Assembly (NCBI GenBank): GCA_030063045.1 | Contig: JAQSEB010000049.1 | Span: 1,488,001 to 1,552,000 of the forward strand | Source: Pratylenchus scribneri | Lineage: Eukaryota > Nematoda > Chromadorea > Rhabditida > Pratylenchidae | Length of the DNA: 64,000 nucleotides | Reading direction: 5' to 3' | Part shown: piece after piece, positions 37,376-49,600 of the stretch | Position numbering within the stretch: the first letter of the stretch is position 1 | How the letters are laid out: the number at the start of each line of letters is the position of its first letter | The notes under the pieces: model-generated | What the model saw: only the letters and a program-made list of their open reading frames with translations | What the model was told of the DNA's origin: nothing | Database searches by the model: none | Position numbers and translations under genes: made by a program

Positions 37376-37985
37376 TTTTCAATAAAATTAAATCAAACCA
37401 ATTCCCTTTTGTTCAATTGCCTTTTCTAATAATTTATCGAAGTCACAAGATTTTGAATAAATTATTTCCAATAATATAATCAAAAATTACAAATTTGCAA
37501 AATGTCCAATTAATTTCATTAAATCTTAATTTTTGTACCAATTCCATAGAATTTTTGAAATTGTATTGTGACAATGCTCATATTCCAATTAATCCACATA
37601 ATTTTTCTTATACCAGGAAAAATGGTTTTAATCGAGACAAGATCAAATACTAATTAACAAATTAAATTTTTTAATTTTGCATTTGCCCTCTCTTAAAAAT
37701 AATTAATTTGACCGACCACTATTTTTTGCATTCATTATGGCCAATTATATGGGCCAATTAATCAGGAATATTTTTAATTGCAGCAGTCCGGCCAAATGGC
37801 ATTTTTGTATTAGTCTCAGTCAAAGCGGTGTCCGCGCGCAAATTCCGCCCCATCCATTGGCCTTCCGCTCATCTCCTCTTTTCAATATAATTCACTTTTC
37901 CTACAGAATACAATTCCGCCGGTGTCAGTTGATTAGTGCCAGCCTCCCTTTGCCTCTTCCCTTTCCCCTATACCCTAATCCCTTT
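37376..37985. other. Gene-free stretch
   Basis: AT-rich to 37.73 kb, then a GC-richer 250 bp with CCGCGCGC. No exon seen. Confidence 0.4.
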
Positions 37986-38335
37986 CCCGGCTTTTGGGGT
38001 TATTGCCCTCATAATTTGTCCCAATTATTATTATTAATGAGGGTAATTTGACCAATTAATTTTGAAAATTAAAATGCCAATGGATTTCCGTTTACCTAAA
38101 AATGCCAACAATATAAAATAGAATATGGCCCAAATATAAAGACAAATTCGCGCACTCTTCCCTCAATGAACTTAATAACTTTCCTGTCTTTTGGGGTTAT
38201 TGCATCCATAATTTTCCCAATTATTATTATTAATGAGGCTAATTTAGAATTTGACCAATTAATTGTGAAAATTGTGCTTTCATTGAACTTCCTGTTCTCT
38301 AAAAATGTCAACAATATAAAATTGAATATGACTCT
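37986..38335. repeat. Two-copy diverged tandem duplication, about 196-bp period
   Basis: Both copies contain CTTTTGGGGTTATTGC, CCAATTATTATTATTAATGA (38021 and 38217), GACCAATTAATT, and AATGYCAACAATATAAAAT. Noncoding. Confidence 0.8.
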
Positions 38336-41300
38336 TATAAATAAGCAAATTCATTTCACCATTTTAATAAAATTTTATGATTTTCCAAGAAAATATTAAT
38401 GCGTAAAATACTCGCCATTTATTTCTCCAATAATTCACCTTCCCAAAAAATTAATATCTTTTAAAATTTCGGTGCCAATTCATTATTAATAATCAGGGAT
38501 ATGATCAATCACTGATTTAAGTCATTTCGATTTGTAATTTCTATCATTTTTGGCACCAAAATGCTATCTATATGTGATTTCGCCGATTTTGAATCCTCCC
38601 CGAAATTTCTATTTGTATTTTTCGGAAATTTTGAAAGCAATCCATACCGGCCGGTTGGCTTTGATAATTTCCCTATAAATATTGTCTTGGCGCGTGCCAT
38701 TTAACACTCAAAAATGTCAAAAATATAATGAGGTAGTTCATTCCATGTACCATCCTATTGCCGGATGTGTCTCTTTTTTAGAATGAATTGCCTTCCGGCG
38801 TTTTGCGCACTTCGGCCATAATATAATTAATTCATTCACACTTTCCTCCTCCTTACAATAAATCCACTCCTACAATTCCGTTGTCGGATGATTTGCCAAA
38901 GGTTATTTGCCCCCACCTTATTTTGATGGACGCTTATTTTTTTATTTAATAGAGCAGAAGCAGAAGCTTATTTTTTTATCTATTAGAACGAAGCCAATTT
39001 GGCAAATTAACTCCTGTGCTAAATGTCTCATCCAGCTGAAATGTGAGGCGCACACTATTTTCTATCAAGGTTCATCCTAAACCAAAAAAGAGTGGCACGC
39101 ACCGAAATCTCAATTTAAATTGTCGAAATTTCTGTTTAATTTCATTTCGATTCAGCAGGTTCAAAAATGCAATGAATCTCTAGAAGTAAAAAGTAGATGG
39201 AACCATTTATTGAACAAAAAATTACAATTCTTTTTGGAACAAATTTGAAATAATTTTTTTAAATTTTAATTTCAATCACTTTTTTATATTAGTTATCCTT
39301 TTTATTCAAATGATAAATTTAAAATTTAATTTTTGAAATATTTTTAATTGATTATTTTTTTGAAAAAATCTTTTTTTTTTTCGAGTTCTCATATTTAAAT
39401 ATTAGAAAAAATTTCAATTTTTTCATATTTAAAAATTTCTTTTTTAGAGTTCTTGAATTTTTCCGCAATTTTGAAAATTAAAAATTTAGAAAAATTTCTA
39501 TTTCGATTTTAAAACAAATTTAATATTTTAATTCCGGTGCCACCTTCTACCTCTGACAAATGGCAAAATGGCAACAATGTAAATCCGGCGGCCAAAAATT
39601 ATTTAGTCCTCTTTGTATTTTCTGTTCCGAAGTTAATTTGCCAAATTAACTCCTCACTCAGCTGAAAGTCGCTGCCAAAAATGCGATGCGCGTTTAAATC
39701 CAACATCAAGGTTCATCATTCATTCCACAACCTTTCACCTTCCAAAAAAATATTTTACTAAATCCCTTGGTCATTTCCTTTCACTTTTTCCCCATTATAT
39801 CATTTTTGGCCCCAAATCATTTCATTAATAAAAGAAGAAAAAATGGTAACGGCCAAAGTTCATCAAAAAATTATTTGGAAGGGCATACAAATATTTTGAA
39901 AAATGACTTTTTGCCTTTCACCTTGGTTTTGGGCATTCTTTTGGATGCAAAACAAATATTCATTTTTCTATTAATTTTTATAAAAATATACAGCTTCAAT
40001 TCTAGCCTACCCATTAGAATTTTTTGATCAAAAAATTTGGCTTAAAGCACATAAAAAAAATAAAAAGTTTTACTAATTTTTTTGGTTTTTTATTAAAAAA
40101 AAGAGTGTTTATTAATTTTACAAATTTTTGTTACTAATTTTTTTTAAAAATATATAGATCCATCTCTAGCCTATCCAAATGATTTTTGATCAAAAAAAAT
40201 GTATTCAAGGAAAAAATACAAAAAATTTTTTTTATATTTTTAAAATGTTTTCAATTTTCTTATATGTAAATGGACATTATTCTGGTTTTCTTAACCACAT
40301 TCTTTGTCCACGCATTATCTTGATGAGAGATTGTCCCAATATTAATAATTTAACTAAATTCTAAAAGCCGAACAATAAATACTTCTTTATTGCCAAGTTA
40401 AATTACCATTAAAATAAAAATTAAAAAAATATTTTAATAGCTTTTTAAGGCAAAAATTAATTTAAATATTAAATAAAAATATTTTTCTATATTTTCGCCC
40501 TTCCCTTTCTTTCCCTTCCTATGCTCTATTTCATACAGTATCCGGCGCCCCCAATTTGTGCCCCTCTCATCAAATGGAAGAGAGGCTAAACTTTGTTATT
40601 GCCACATTGGCACGCCCCGGCCAAAAGCATTTGCAAAAAAAAAAAACAGCAGATTGGCCGGCCATTGCCATTTTCCACTTGAATGGAGTGAATTGGGAGA
40701 AGCGCTGCAATCTCCCCTCAGGGGAATTATTTGGTATAGGGAAAGGGCACATTTAATATGTGTCCCAAATCCCCGACGGCAAAATTCCCATCTCTCCACT
40801 TTTCATTGGCCGGAAAAAATTGCTAGCCCCATTTGAATTTGAGCTCCAAACATCCACCATAATCGCCAGCAGTCTTTCATTTTTTTGGCAATTTTTTCAT
40901 TATTTAAATTTGTTTTTTCCAGTTTAATTTTTTAGATGCGCAGTCAACGCCCTTTTCTTTGAATTTTCACTTTTTTTTTTATTATATTCATCGTTAAAAA
41001 AATTCATTTTTCGTCATTTAATAAGTCCGAAGGCTATAGTTAAATACTTATTTATTCATAAATCAATCCAAATCCTTCACATCCCCCCTTCTTTAACCAC
41101 CATCTTAAACGGTAAATTATTTTGGTCAAAATTTTCCGGAAATTTAGTAAATTTTCATCAGCAATTTAGTAATATAGATCCCATAGAAAAACCATCAATT
41201 TTCTTTAAAAAATCGTCACTTATTTTTTAACTTCCAATGACAATGCCAAATCTGAAATCTGAATGTATTTCCTCCAATTCCTTTTTCCATTTTTTGCTTT

Positions 41301-42129
41301 TTAAAATAACTACTGCATTCACATTATTGAAATTTGTCACAATTTTTCGAATATTTGTCTGAATTTGTTAATTTCGAGCCACATACAAAGTGGCACAATT
41401 TGTAGAATTGCAAAATTTTTTCATCTAATTTTTTTTACTCAAAGTCTGCAAATGCAAATCTAATCCATTGACATAAAACTTTTATCAATTATAGTCAAAG
41501 ATCAAAAGCCAATCTTAGGTAAATAATTGTCAAAAAAATACATAAAATTTTATAAAAATTTTCACCTTTTTAAACCTTAATTTTTTCTTAATTTTTCTAT
41601 CATTATTTCTGATTTTCTTAAGACATCATTTATCCACCATATCCATTTATGATGTTCCCCGCCTTTCTCCCATCTCAATTTGCATACTTTTTTTGTGCCT
41701 ATTATCCAATTTTAGCGGCTTCTTCCAAATGTGCGCGACCCTCTCCTACCCTATTCCCCCCTTTCCCCCTCCATTCTTTTGTGTGCCATTTAAATGTCAC
41801 CAAAAGCAAAACGTCTAATTTCCTCCGTGTGTTTGCCATTTTGCTACTTCCTTCCTTTTCCCCTCATTTCCCGCTTATACAGGTGAATTGTGTGTTTTGC
41901 TGGCACCCAAAAAGATTTGTTGCTTCCAACCAAGCCGCTTAATCCCATTTTTTCGCCGAAAATATTCCGCGTCAAAAAGTTGTCAGCAGATCAAAATTTG
42001 AGGATAAACAAAGAAAAAAGGCAACAATTATAATCCAAAACTTCCAATAGGCCACTTTAAATTGAAACCCTTTAAAATTGACGGTATATATGAGAAGCCC
42101 CAAAAAATTGGCAATAAATCCGCACTTTA
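38336..42129. other. Gene-free intergenic stretch
   Basis: No exon supported on either strand. A weak duplication links 38.99-39.08 kb and 39.63-39.72 kb (CAAATTAACTCCT, CAGCTGAAA, ATCAAGGTTCATC). The rest is AT-rich DNA with small GC-richer patches at 40.55-40.83 and 41.65-41.9 kb. Confidence 0.4.
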
Positions 42130-42385
42130 GACCGTTCTTTTGGCCTTAGATCAACAAGGAAGCAATCTATTCAGGAGGGCGATGTGCCATTTAAAAGCCA
42201 AAAATGCCCTTTAAAAAGTGGCATTTTAATATTTAAAAAAAAATAATTTGTAAATTATCTGACTTTTTTTCATAAATTCGGGTTTTTTTTTACTTAATGT
42301 AGTGTAACTTCTTTAAAAATCAAATTTCTAAAGATTTAAAAAATCCCCCTTTTAAAAGACTTTTAGGGCTTCTAAATTGCATATT
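42130..42385. repeat. Dispersed foldback family CAACAAGGAA, copy A
   Basis: Begins TTTTGGCC..ATCAACAAGGAAGC, then GGCGATGTGCCATTTAAAA, a spacer with TTCGGG..TTTTACTTAATG, and ends TTAAAAGACTTTTAGGGCTT. The same order is found at 50058-50332 and, less completely, at 62139-62375. Confidence 0.6.
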
Positions 42386-43365
42386 ATCATCTTGAATTAA
42401 TTAATTATCACCTTATTTAGCTTTAAACCAAAAAATTTCCCTAATTACTTAATTGCAGTTCCGCCAAAAATAATAATCATTTTTATTTTTCTCAACAAAT
42501 TTATTTTCATAATTTTATAATTAATTGTTTTTATCATTTTACAGCGCGTTTAATTTTTATTTTATAATTTTATTAATTTTTTGCCATTTTCAGCGCAATT
42601 TATAGAAAATATATTTGTGGCCCCAAATTTTCCATATTTCATCATTTTTATTTTTGCGGCTTTCTTCAAACACCTAATTGCATCAAAAATTAATTATTGG
42701 CCATCCACCATATTGTTCCAATCCAAATGTCAAACACCCACAATTAGGAAGAAGCAAAATAATTTTTGGATTTTTGGCATCTTCATCAAAAAAAAAACAA
42801 CAAAACAAAGAGAACGGCAATAGCAAAATGGAAAACAAATTATTTCAAAAAAACAGTAAAAATAAAAACAAATTTATACCGCAGTTGAAGTGATTTTGGG
42901 TGCCGTATTTTCATATTAATGTAAGTATTAATAAGGCATAAGGAACAGTATGAAAGTTTTTGGTCCAGAAACTTATATAAATGGAGCAAAAAATTGTATT
43001 GGGATTGGAAATGGGAGAGAATGGGAAATTTTCTTTATCGAATTTTACAGATCGGCTAATATCTTAACAATTATTAACCTATAAATAAAACTTTTTAAAT
43101 TATTCGCTTAATTTGTTTCTTTATAATATTTTATTATCAAAAATGGCTGATCAAAAAACATAATATAAACTGACAAAAACTGTCTAATTTTGTTCTATTT
43201 TTGTCTCCTTTTTTGTCCCAATTTTTGCCAATTTCCATCTAATCCATTAATTCTTAATTAAATTATCCCAATTTGGACTAAATAACTAATATTTAGTTGA
43301 AAATGATTTTATGAAAAAATTTCATAATATCATTTAAAAAATTGCATAAAATTATAAATATTTTA
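42386..43365. other. Presumed 5' flank of the nuclear-receptor gene
   Basis: AT-rich; no exon seen. Likely includes the promoter and possibly an upstream noncoding exon, but no motif can be singled out. Confidence 0.35.
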
Positions 43366-43375
43366 TAAATTTCAG
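43366..43375 (+). promoter_or_regulatory. Candidate 5' acceptor upstream of the nuclear-receptor start
   Basis: TATAAATTTCAG|ATTTG is a good nematode acceptor 240 nt upstream of the ATG at 43616, with no intervening donor-acceptor pair needed. It could receive a spliced leader or a 5' UTR exon. The leader would contain small upstream ATGs. Confidence 0.35.
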
Positions 43376-43615
43376 ATTTGATGTACAAATTTTGACAAAC
43401 TTCCGCGCATAAATGTTGGAAAATCACAAATCTGCTAGCAGCAATCCTCGCTATTCCCAAAATCATCAACAATTGATTGGAGTTGGCTGAACAACAAACG
43501 AAAGAAACAAATTTTTTTTTGCTATTAAATAAAAAACAACAAAGAAAGGCACAAATTTTTACAACATTTAAAGCCAAAAAACATCGTCGACCAAACGAAT
43601 TATCCAAATTGATTG

Positions 43616-46600
43616 ATGACCACAACGGCGGCCGCGCCTTTGGCCAATTCCAGTTCGCTGGGCAATTTGGTGGTTGGCAACAGTAACAATTTGACCGGTG
43701 GCACAATGGGACCATCCACAACAATTGGTGGTCGAAATCATCAACCAAATTTACTGTCAAATTTTCGAAACAATGAACAATTGACGGCGGCGGCATTGTT
43801 GGCCGGCGGTGGATTGGCCCGGAGCAGTTCGTCGGCATTTTGTTCACCAAAATTGGAACTCCTTGGTGGAGGGCCACAATTTTTTAGTCCAATTGCCTCG
43901 ATTGATCAACAAGCAGCTGCTTTTCGTCATCCGTCCTTGTTCAATGAAAATTGTGGTGGAGGTGGAAATGCCTCAACAATTTTAGGACCTCCATCGGCAA
44001 TGAAACGACCACTTAGTGTAAGTTCTTTATTTTAATTTTTGGGGAATTTTTTGGCATTTTGTTAACAAATTTGACTATAATTTTTTTAAAAAATATTTGA
44101 TTTAAAAATATTGACTGAATTTATTTAATTAAACAGATTTGATTAATTAAATTTGGTTTATTTAATTCCATATTTTTAACATAATTTTAGATTTTCGAAT
44201 TTTCTTAGCATTTTATTATCAATTTTTAGTCAATTATTTATATTATTTTATTTGAAAAGACTGATTTTATTTAATAGAATTGATAAATTAAAACTGGCTT
44301 TTTAATGCCATAATCCAAATTTTAAACCTGGTTTAATAGTTTAGATTGGGAAAATATTTGAATTTTTCCAATTTTTGAAATATTCTCATTTCATTGTTTG
44401 CTTCTTTGATACCAAAAAATCTCACTTACAAAACGATTCCACCTTTTTTATTTATAAGCAAATTTTTCAATCAAATTCAAATTTTTATGTTTTATTAAAT
44501 TTTTAATTTTTTGAAAAAATCAAATTATTCCAATTATATGCAAATTTTTTCCAAATTATCAATTTAATTTGTTTTTTAGAAATATAAATTTAAATTAAAA
44601 ATATTTGTCTTGACTATAATTTATTTAAAATTTATTAATTTGATGTTTGATGCCAATTAGTATGTAAAAATTTTCATTGAAAGGAAGCAAGTTTAATACT
44701 TGGAATTGGAAATTATTTGCAAAAAAGACAGAAAAATTGGAGATTTTTCAAATTTACACTAATTAATTATATATTTTTGGAATAAAATTTTTAATAAAAT
44801 TGCCGGTTTGATATTTTTTGGAAGAAGCGTCTAAAAACAAGGCAAAATATTAATTAAATAGAATTATGATATATATTTAAAAAGAAAAAATTTTAAAAAG
44901 TAAAAATTAAAATTAATTAATTTTAAAAAATGAAAAAAAATATACGCAAAAATTTTTAAAAATATTTTTTTAAAAAATAAAAAAAATATTCACAAAAATT
45001 TTTAAAAATATTTTTTTAAAAAATAAAAAAAAATATTCGCAAAAATTTTTAAAAATATTTTTTTAAAAAATAAAAAAAAATATTCGCAAAAATTTTTAAA
45101 AATATTTTTTTAAAAAATAAAAAAAAATATTCGCAAAAATTTTTAAAAATATTTTTTTAAAAAATAAAAAAAAATATTCGCAAAAATTTTTAAAAATATT
45201 TTTTTAAAAAATAAAAAAAAATATTCGCAAAAATTTTTAAAAATATTTTTTTAAAAAATAAAAAAAAATATTCGCAAAAATTTTTAAAAATATTTTTTAT
45301 AATTTTTAAAAAATGAAAAAATAATTCAAAAATAAACTTTTTAAAATTGAAAATAATTTTTAAAATAAAATAAAAATATTTTTGCAAAAAATTTTTTATT
45401 CAAAATTTATTATTTATTAATTAAAGTAAGAAAATGGAAAAAAAAATAATTTTACAAATCATTAACCCAAATATATGTCCAAAATTTAGCAAAAAATTTA
45501 GAAAAAAAAATTAAAATTTAATTTTTAAAAAATTTATTAAATTAAAATATTCTATACAGAGCCTAGCCTCATTGCCACCCTCATTGAATGGTTCATCAAC
45601 AATTGGCGGCGGAAATGGTGGCCCAAATTCCATCAATTCTGCAATCGAACAAAACAATCAACGAACGGTGGCCGCGTTGAATGGTCTCATTGGATTGCAG
45701 GCGCATTTGGCCGCTGCAGCCGCCACAGCTCAACGCCAAAATCAGCAACAAATTAAGCAACAATTGGCTGCATCCCAAATGCTTGGTGGACAACCAAATC
45801 CGGCTGGAATGGGTTTGGCGGCGGCAGCGGCGCCCTCACCGGCCCATTTGCTGGCCATGATGCAGGTATGTTTTTGAATAAATTAATTTGATAATGACTA
45901 GGAAAACAATCAAAATTTAGTTAAAATTAAAATAATTTTTCGGATTAAATTTTTTGGTCGAAAAATTTGGTATATTTTTTATTTTGACGCCGTGGGTCCT
46001 ATTTCATATCTAATTTTGATTATAATTTTAATCATTTGAAATATAATTTTTTTTTTTTTATTTTATAGTAAAAACTTTTGCAAAATTTTTACAATTTTAT
46101 TATGCCCAAATCCGCAATAAGTATATATGGCTCTAATTTCTATTGAAAATTAAATTTCAATTTGACTATAAATTGGAAATTTAATCAAAAATAAATCGCA
46201 ATTTTTATGATGAAATTTATGTGAAATCTGAATTCTAAGAAAAATTTTTTAATTTAACAAAAATTGCAAAATTTATGACGAAAATTTGCCGCCATTCTAA
46301 AAAAAAATTTTTCAAATTTTTAAAATTGGAAATTCAAAAATAGAAACTTGCGCGTTAAATTTTCGGTATCTTATTTTAACTTCAATTTTATCCCGGGGAC
46401 CAATTGCAAATTTGCAAATTTTATCTAAAATGGGTGCGTGGGAATCATCTAAATTTGGTCTACGGAAGAAATTACAAATTATTAACATTTACGTGTTCAT
46501 CAATAGGGGGAAAGTAGGAAGGAAGAAACCTACAACGGTGTAGCAATAGCAATTAAATCTTTTAAGGCAAATATACCATTCTTCCCTTGCCTAGCCAATT

Positions 46601-49600
46601 AAAAGATGACCCCAATGAACATTTTTGCAATTTTCTTAATTTTGAATACAAAATAAATTAATATTTTCCTCGAATAGTGCCATAAATTAGAGGAAAATTG
46701 CCCCGGAGGATGGTTGAAAAGAGATGGAAATTGGAAAGAAAGGGAAGAAGCAGAAGCCAGAAAAGCATTAGCAATTAATTCCTTTAAAGCCAATTTGTGC
46801 CGTTCTCCGTTTTCTTTCAAATTTGGCTAGCCAATAGAGGGCCCCAATGTTAATTTTTGCAATTTTCTTAATTAATTTTAACGAATGCGGATACAATAAA
46901 TTTCCCAGAAATAGTGCCATAAATTAGGTGAAAATACTCATATAATGGGTAGTTAGGAAATGAGGGAAATGAAGGAAAAGGAAGGAAAGAAGCCTGCAAG
47001 CTATTAAACAACGGCAATTAAATCATTTATTTAAGGACCAATTCCAAAGTTTCTCCGCTTACTTTAATTTGGCTAAACAATTAAAAGATGACCCCAATGA
47101 AGATTTTTGCAATTTTCTTAATTAATTTTAACCTAGTAGAATACAAAAATAAAATAATAATTAAATTCTTGGGATCAATGATATAAATTAAAAAATTTAA
47201 ACCCTTAAAAATGCATTTTGTGCCAATTATTTTGGCTGTGCAGCCGTACACGCTAATTAATCTTCGATGGCCTGTATTCTTTAATCTTTACCGGGTTAAT
47301 CCCCAACCAAATGGATGAAAAGGGAATTTTGTGTGTGATGACCCCGCAAATAATAATTAGCCAATTTTGCCAATAATTGGAAAATTTTTTGCAAAATGTA
47401 GGCGAGAATACAAAGGAATCGGGGAATAGCTTTATTTAAGGAAGGGGAAATGGAGGGGCGGAAGCCAAATAAATGCCACAGAATTGGCAGAAATAATTTA
47501 TAAATAATTTTTTTGCGGCAAATTTGACAATTTTGTTCCCTACAATCACATCATTCGCCTAAATTATCCCATATTCTTCCACTTTTTCTATCAAATTTTG
47601 TTGCCAACAAAAAGGAACCTACATTCTTTTTGCAAAATGAAATACAAAAATGAGCAGCTACTGTAGGTAAAATAAAATTGCAAATACCAAAATTTTTGAG
47701 TTTTACCCAAAGTAATTTTTTCTCTTAATTGTACAAAATATTTTTTATTGATCTTAGATTTATGATTTTAATTTTCCTATTTTTTTAAAAAATTTTTCTA
47801 ATCTTTCGACCCATTTTATTACAATTTTACTATTTTTTTGATAAATTGCTCACGCAATGCTTTTTTCTTTACATTTTCGTAATCCTTTCTCCCCTCATGA
47901 CATGATGAGATGACCATTCCCGTTTTTAGTGTCCTGGGTCCTCTATTTGGACAAAAAAAGACAAATTTTTGATGATTGTAGTGGCCCAATTTTATGATGG
48001 TTTAAAATGGATGGATTTGAATATAAATTCGCCAGTTTGAGTGGAGAGAATTTGGGTCAAAGATAAAAGTGTTGGGATAGCGGTCGGTCAATTCGATTTT
48101 GGTCACATTTCCTCGGCCTTATCACATTCCTCCCATTTCTGGATTCGGGAATTTTTACTTTTTGTGGACCAAAATTTTCCTGTAATATAAATATTAATTG
48201 ATCTGAAGAATTTTGTCCTTAATTATTTACAGTTCTTTAAATTGATATTACGAAAATTTCTGGACATTATTATTTTTTGAGATTAGCAACAACTAAAAAT
48301 GGCTACCCCAAATATGGACAAAATCGAGAGTGAGGTAAAAATTGTGATTAAAATTGCCTTCACCTACCTGCATTTAAAATCTAATCAAATTTATCCTAAG
48401 GTATCATATACCGAATCTATGGGTGAAGATGAAAATAGCACTAAAAATGTCAAATTATCAGAAAAGTAAAAAAATATATACGAATCTTTGACAAAATCTC
48501 AAAATTTTAAATCACATTTTTTGGAAGATTTGATTTTTCATTCCTCTAAAAAATAAAATTACTTGATCTACTGATAAAATCAATATAACCAAAAATATGT
48601 ATTAAGCCAATTCCAAAAATTAAGCAAGATTAAAAAATCCATTTTTTTCATCTCTTTTAATTCCAATTATTAATTAAATTATTCCTTCAAAATTCCTCTT
48701 TTCCATCTGTTCCAATCATTAATTCAAATCCCCTTTAAAGTTTAAGACCTAAAAATCTGTCACAAAATTTGAATCATTTTTATTCTCTGAGATCCAAAAC
48801 TCAAAATTTATTTGGACGGAAACTAGAAATGTATGAGCCACAGAGAAAATAGATGACCTCGCGCAGTCATAAAACTTACACAGCCTTCCATTTTAAGAGT
48901 GAAATGTTTTGCCCTTCGCCCTTTGTGAGAGCCTATCTCTCATTTCCATCATTTGAATTTGAATGATGCTGCTGCCAGCCGCGCATTCTGCAATCGCGTC
49001 GCACAGCAAATGCTAAAAGGCCATCACTTTGGACCGGTGGTGGTCAAAGGTCGGCCCAGTAGGCCTTTGTCCTTCCTTTTCCGCTTTTCGTTGGGCATAA
49101 TAAATTTTCAAAAGGGGCCAAAATTTGAGTGAATAGAGCACTGGGAGGCAAAATTTAGTGAGAGGCAAAAGGTCATCCGCGGCTGGTTAGGAGTTAGGAC
49201 GCGGTGGTAAACCTCACATAGATGATAGATCCATCATTTTAAGTTTGGAGGAAATATTTGACCCTTTGCCTCTTTGCTCTTTGTTAAGGCCTATCTCCCA
49301 TTTCCATCATTGAATGATGAATGCTGCTGCCAGCCGCGCATCCTCTCGGACCGCCGGTGGCGGTCAAAGGTCGGCCCCGGTTGGCCTCTGTCCTTCCTTT
49401 TCCGAGCCTTTCGTCGAGCATCAACAATAAATTTTCAAAAGGGCACCCAAATTTGATGGAATAGAGAGAAGAGGAAGCACCGGGGGGCAAAAGGTCATCC
49501 GGCTGGTTGGGCTGGAAGGGCGAAAACGACAACAACCAACGACGAAGAGGTCGTCGATGGGAAAGGCCGGCGATGGGCGATGAAATGTGTTTGGGTGGTG

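Noticed and set aside
43293..43877. 194-residue minus-strand reading frame opposite nuclear-receptor exon 1
   Set aside because: Shadow of the low-complexity exon 1; the sense frame has consistent splicing into the rest of the receptor.
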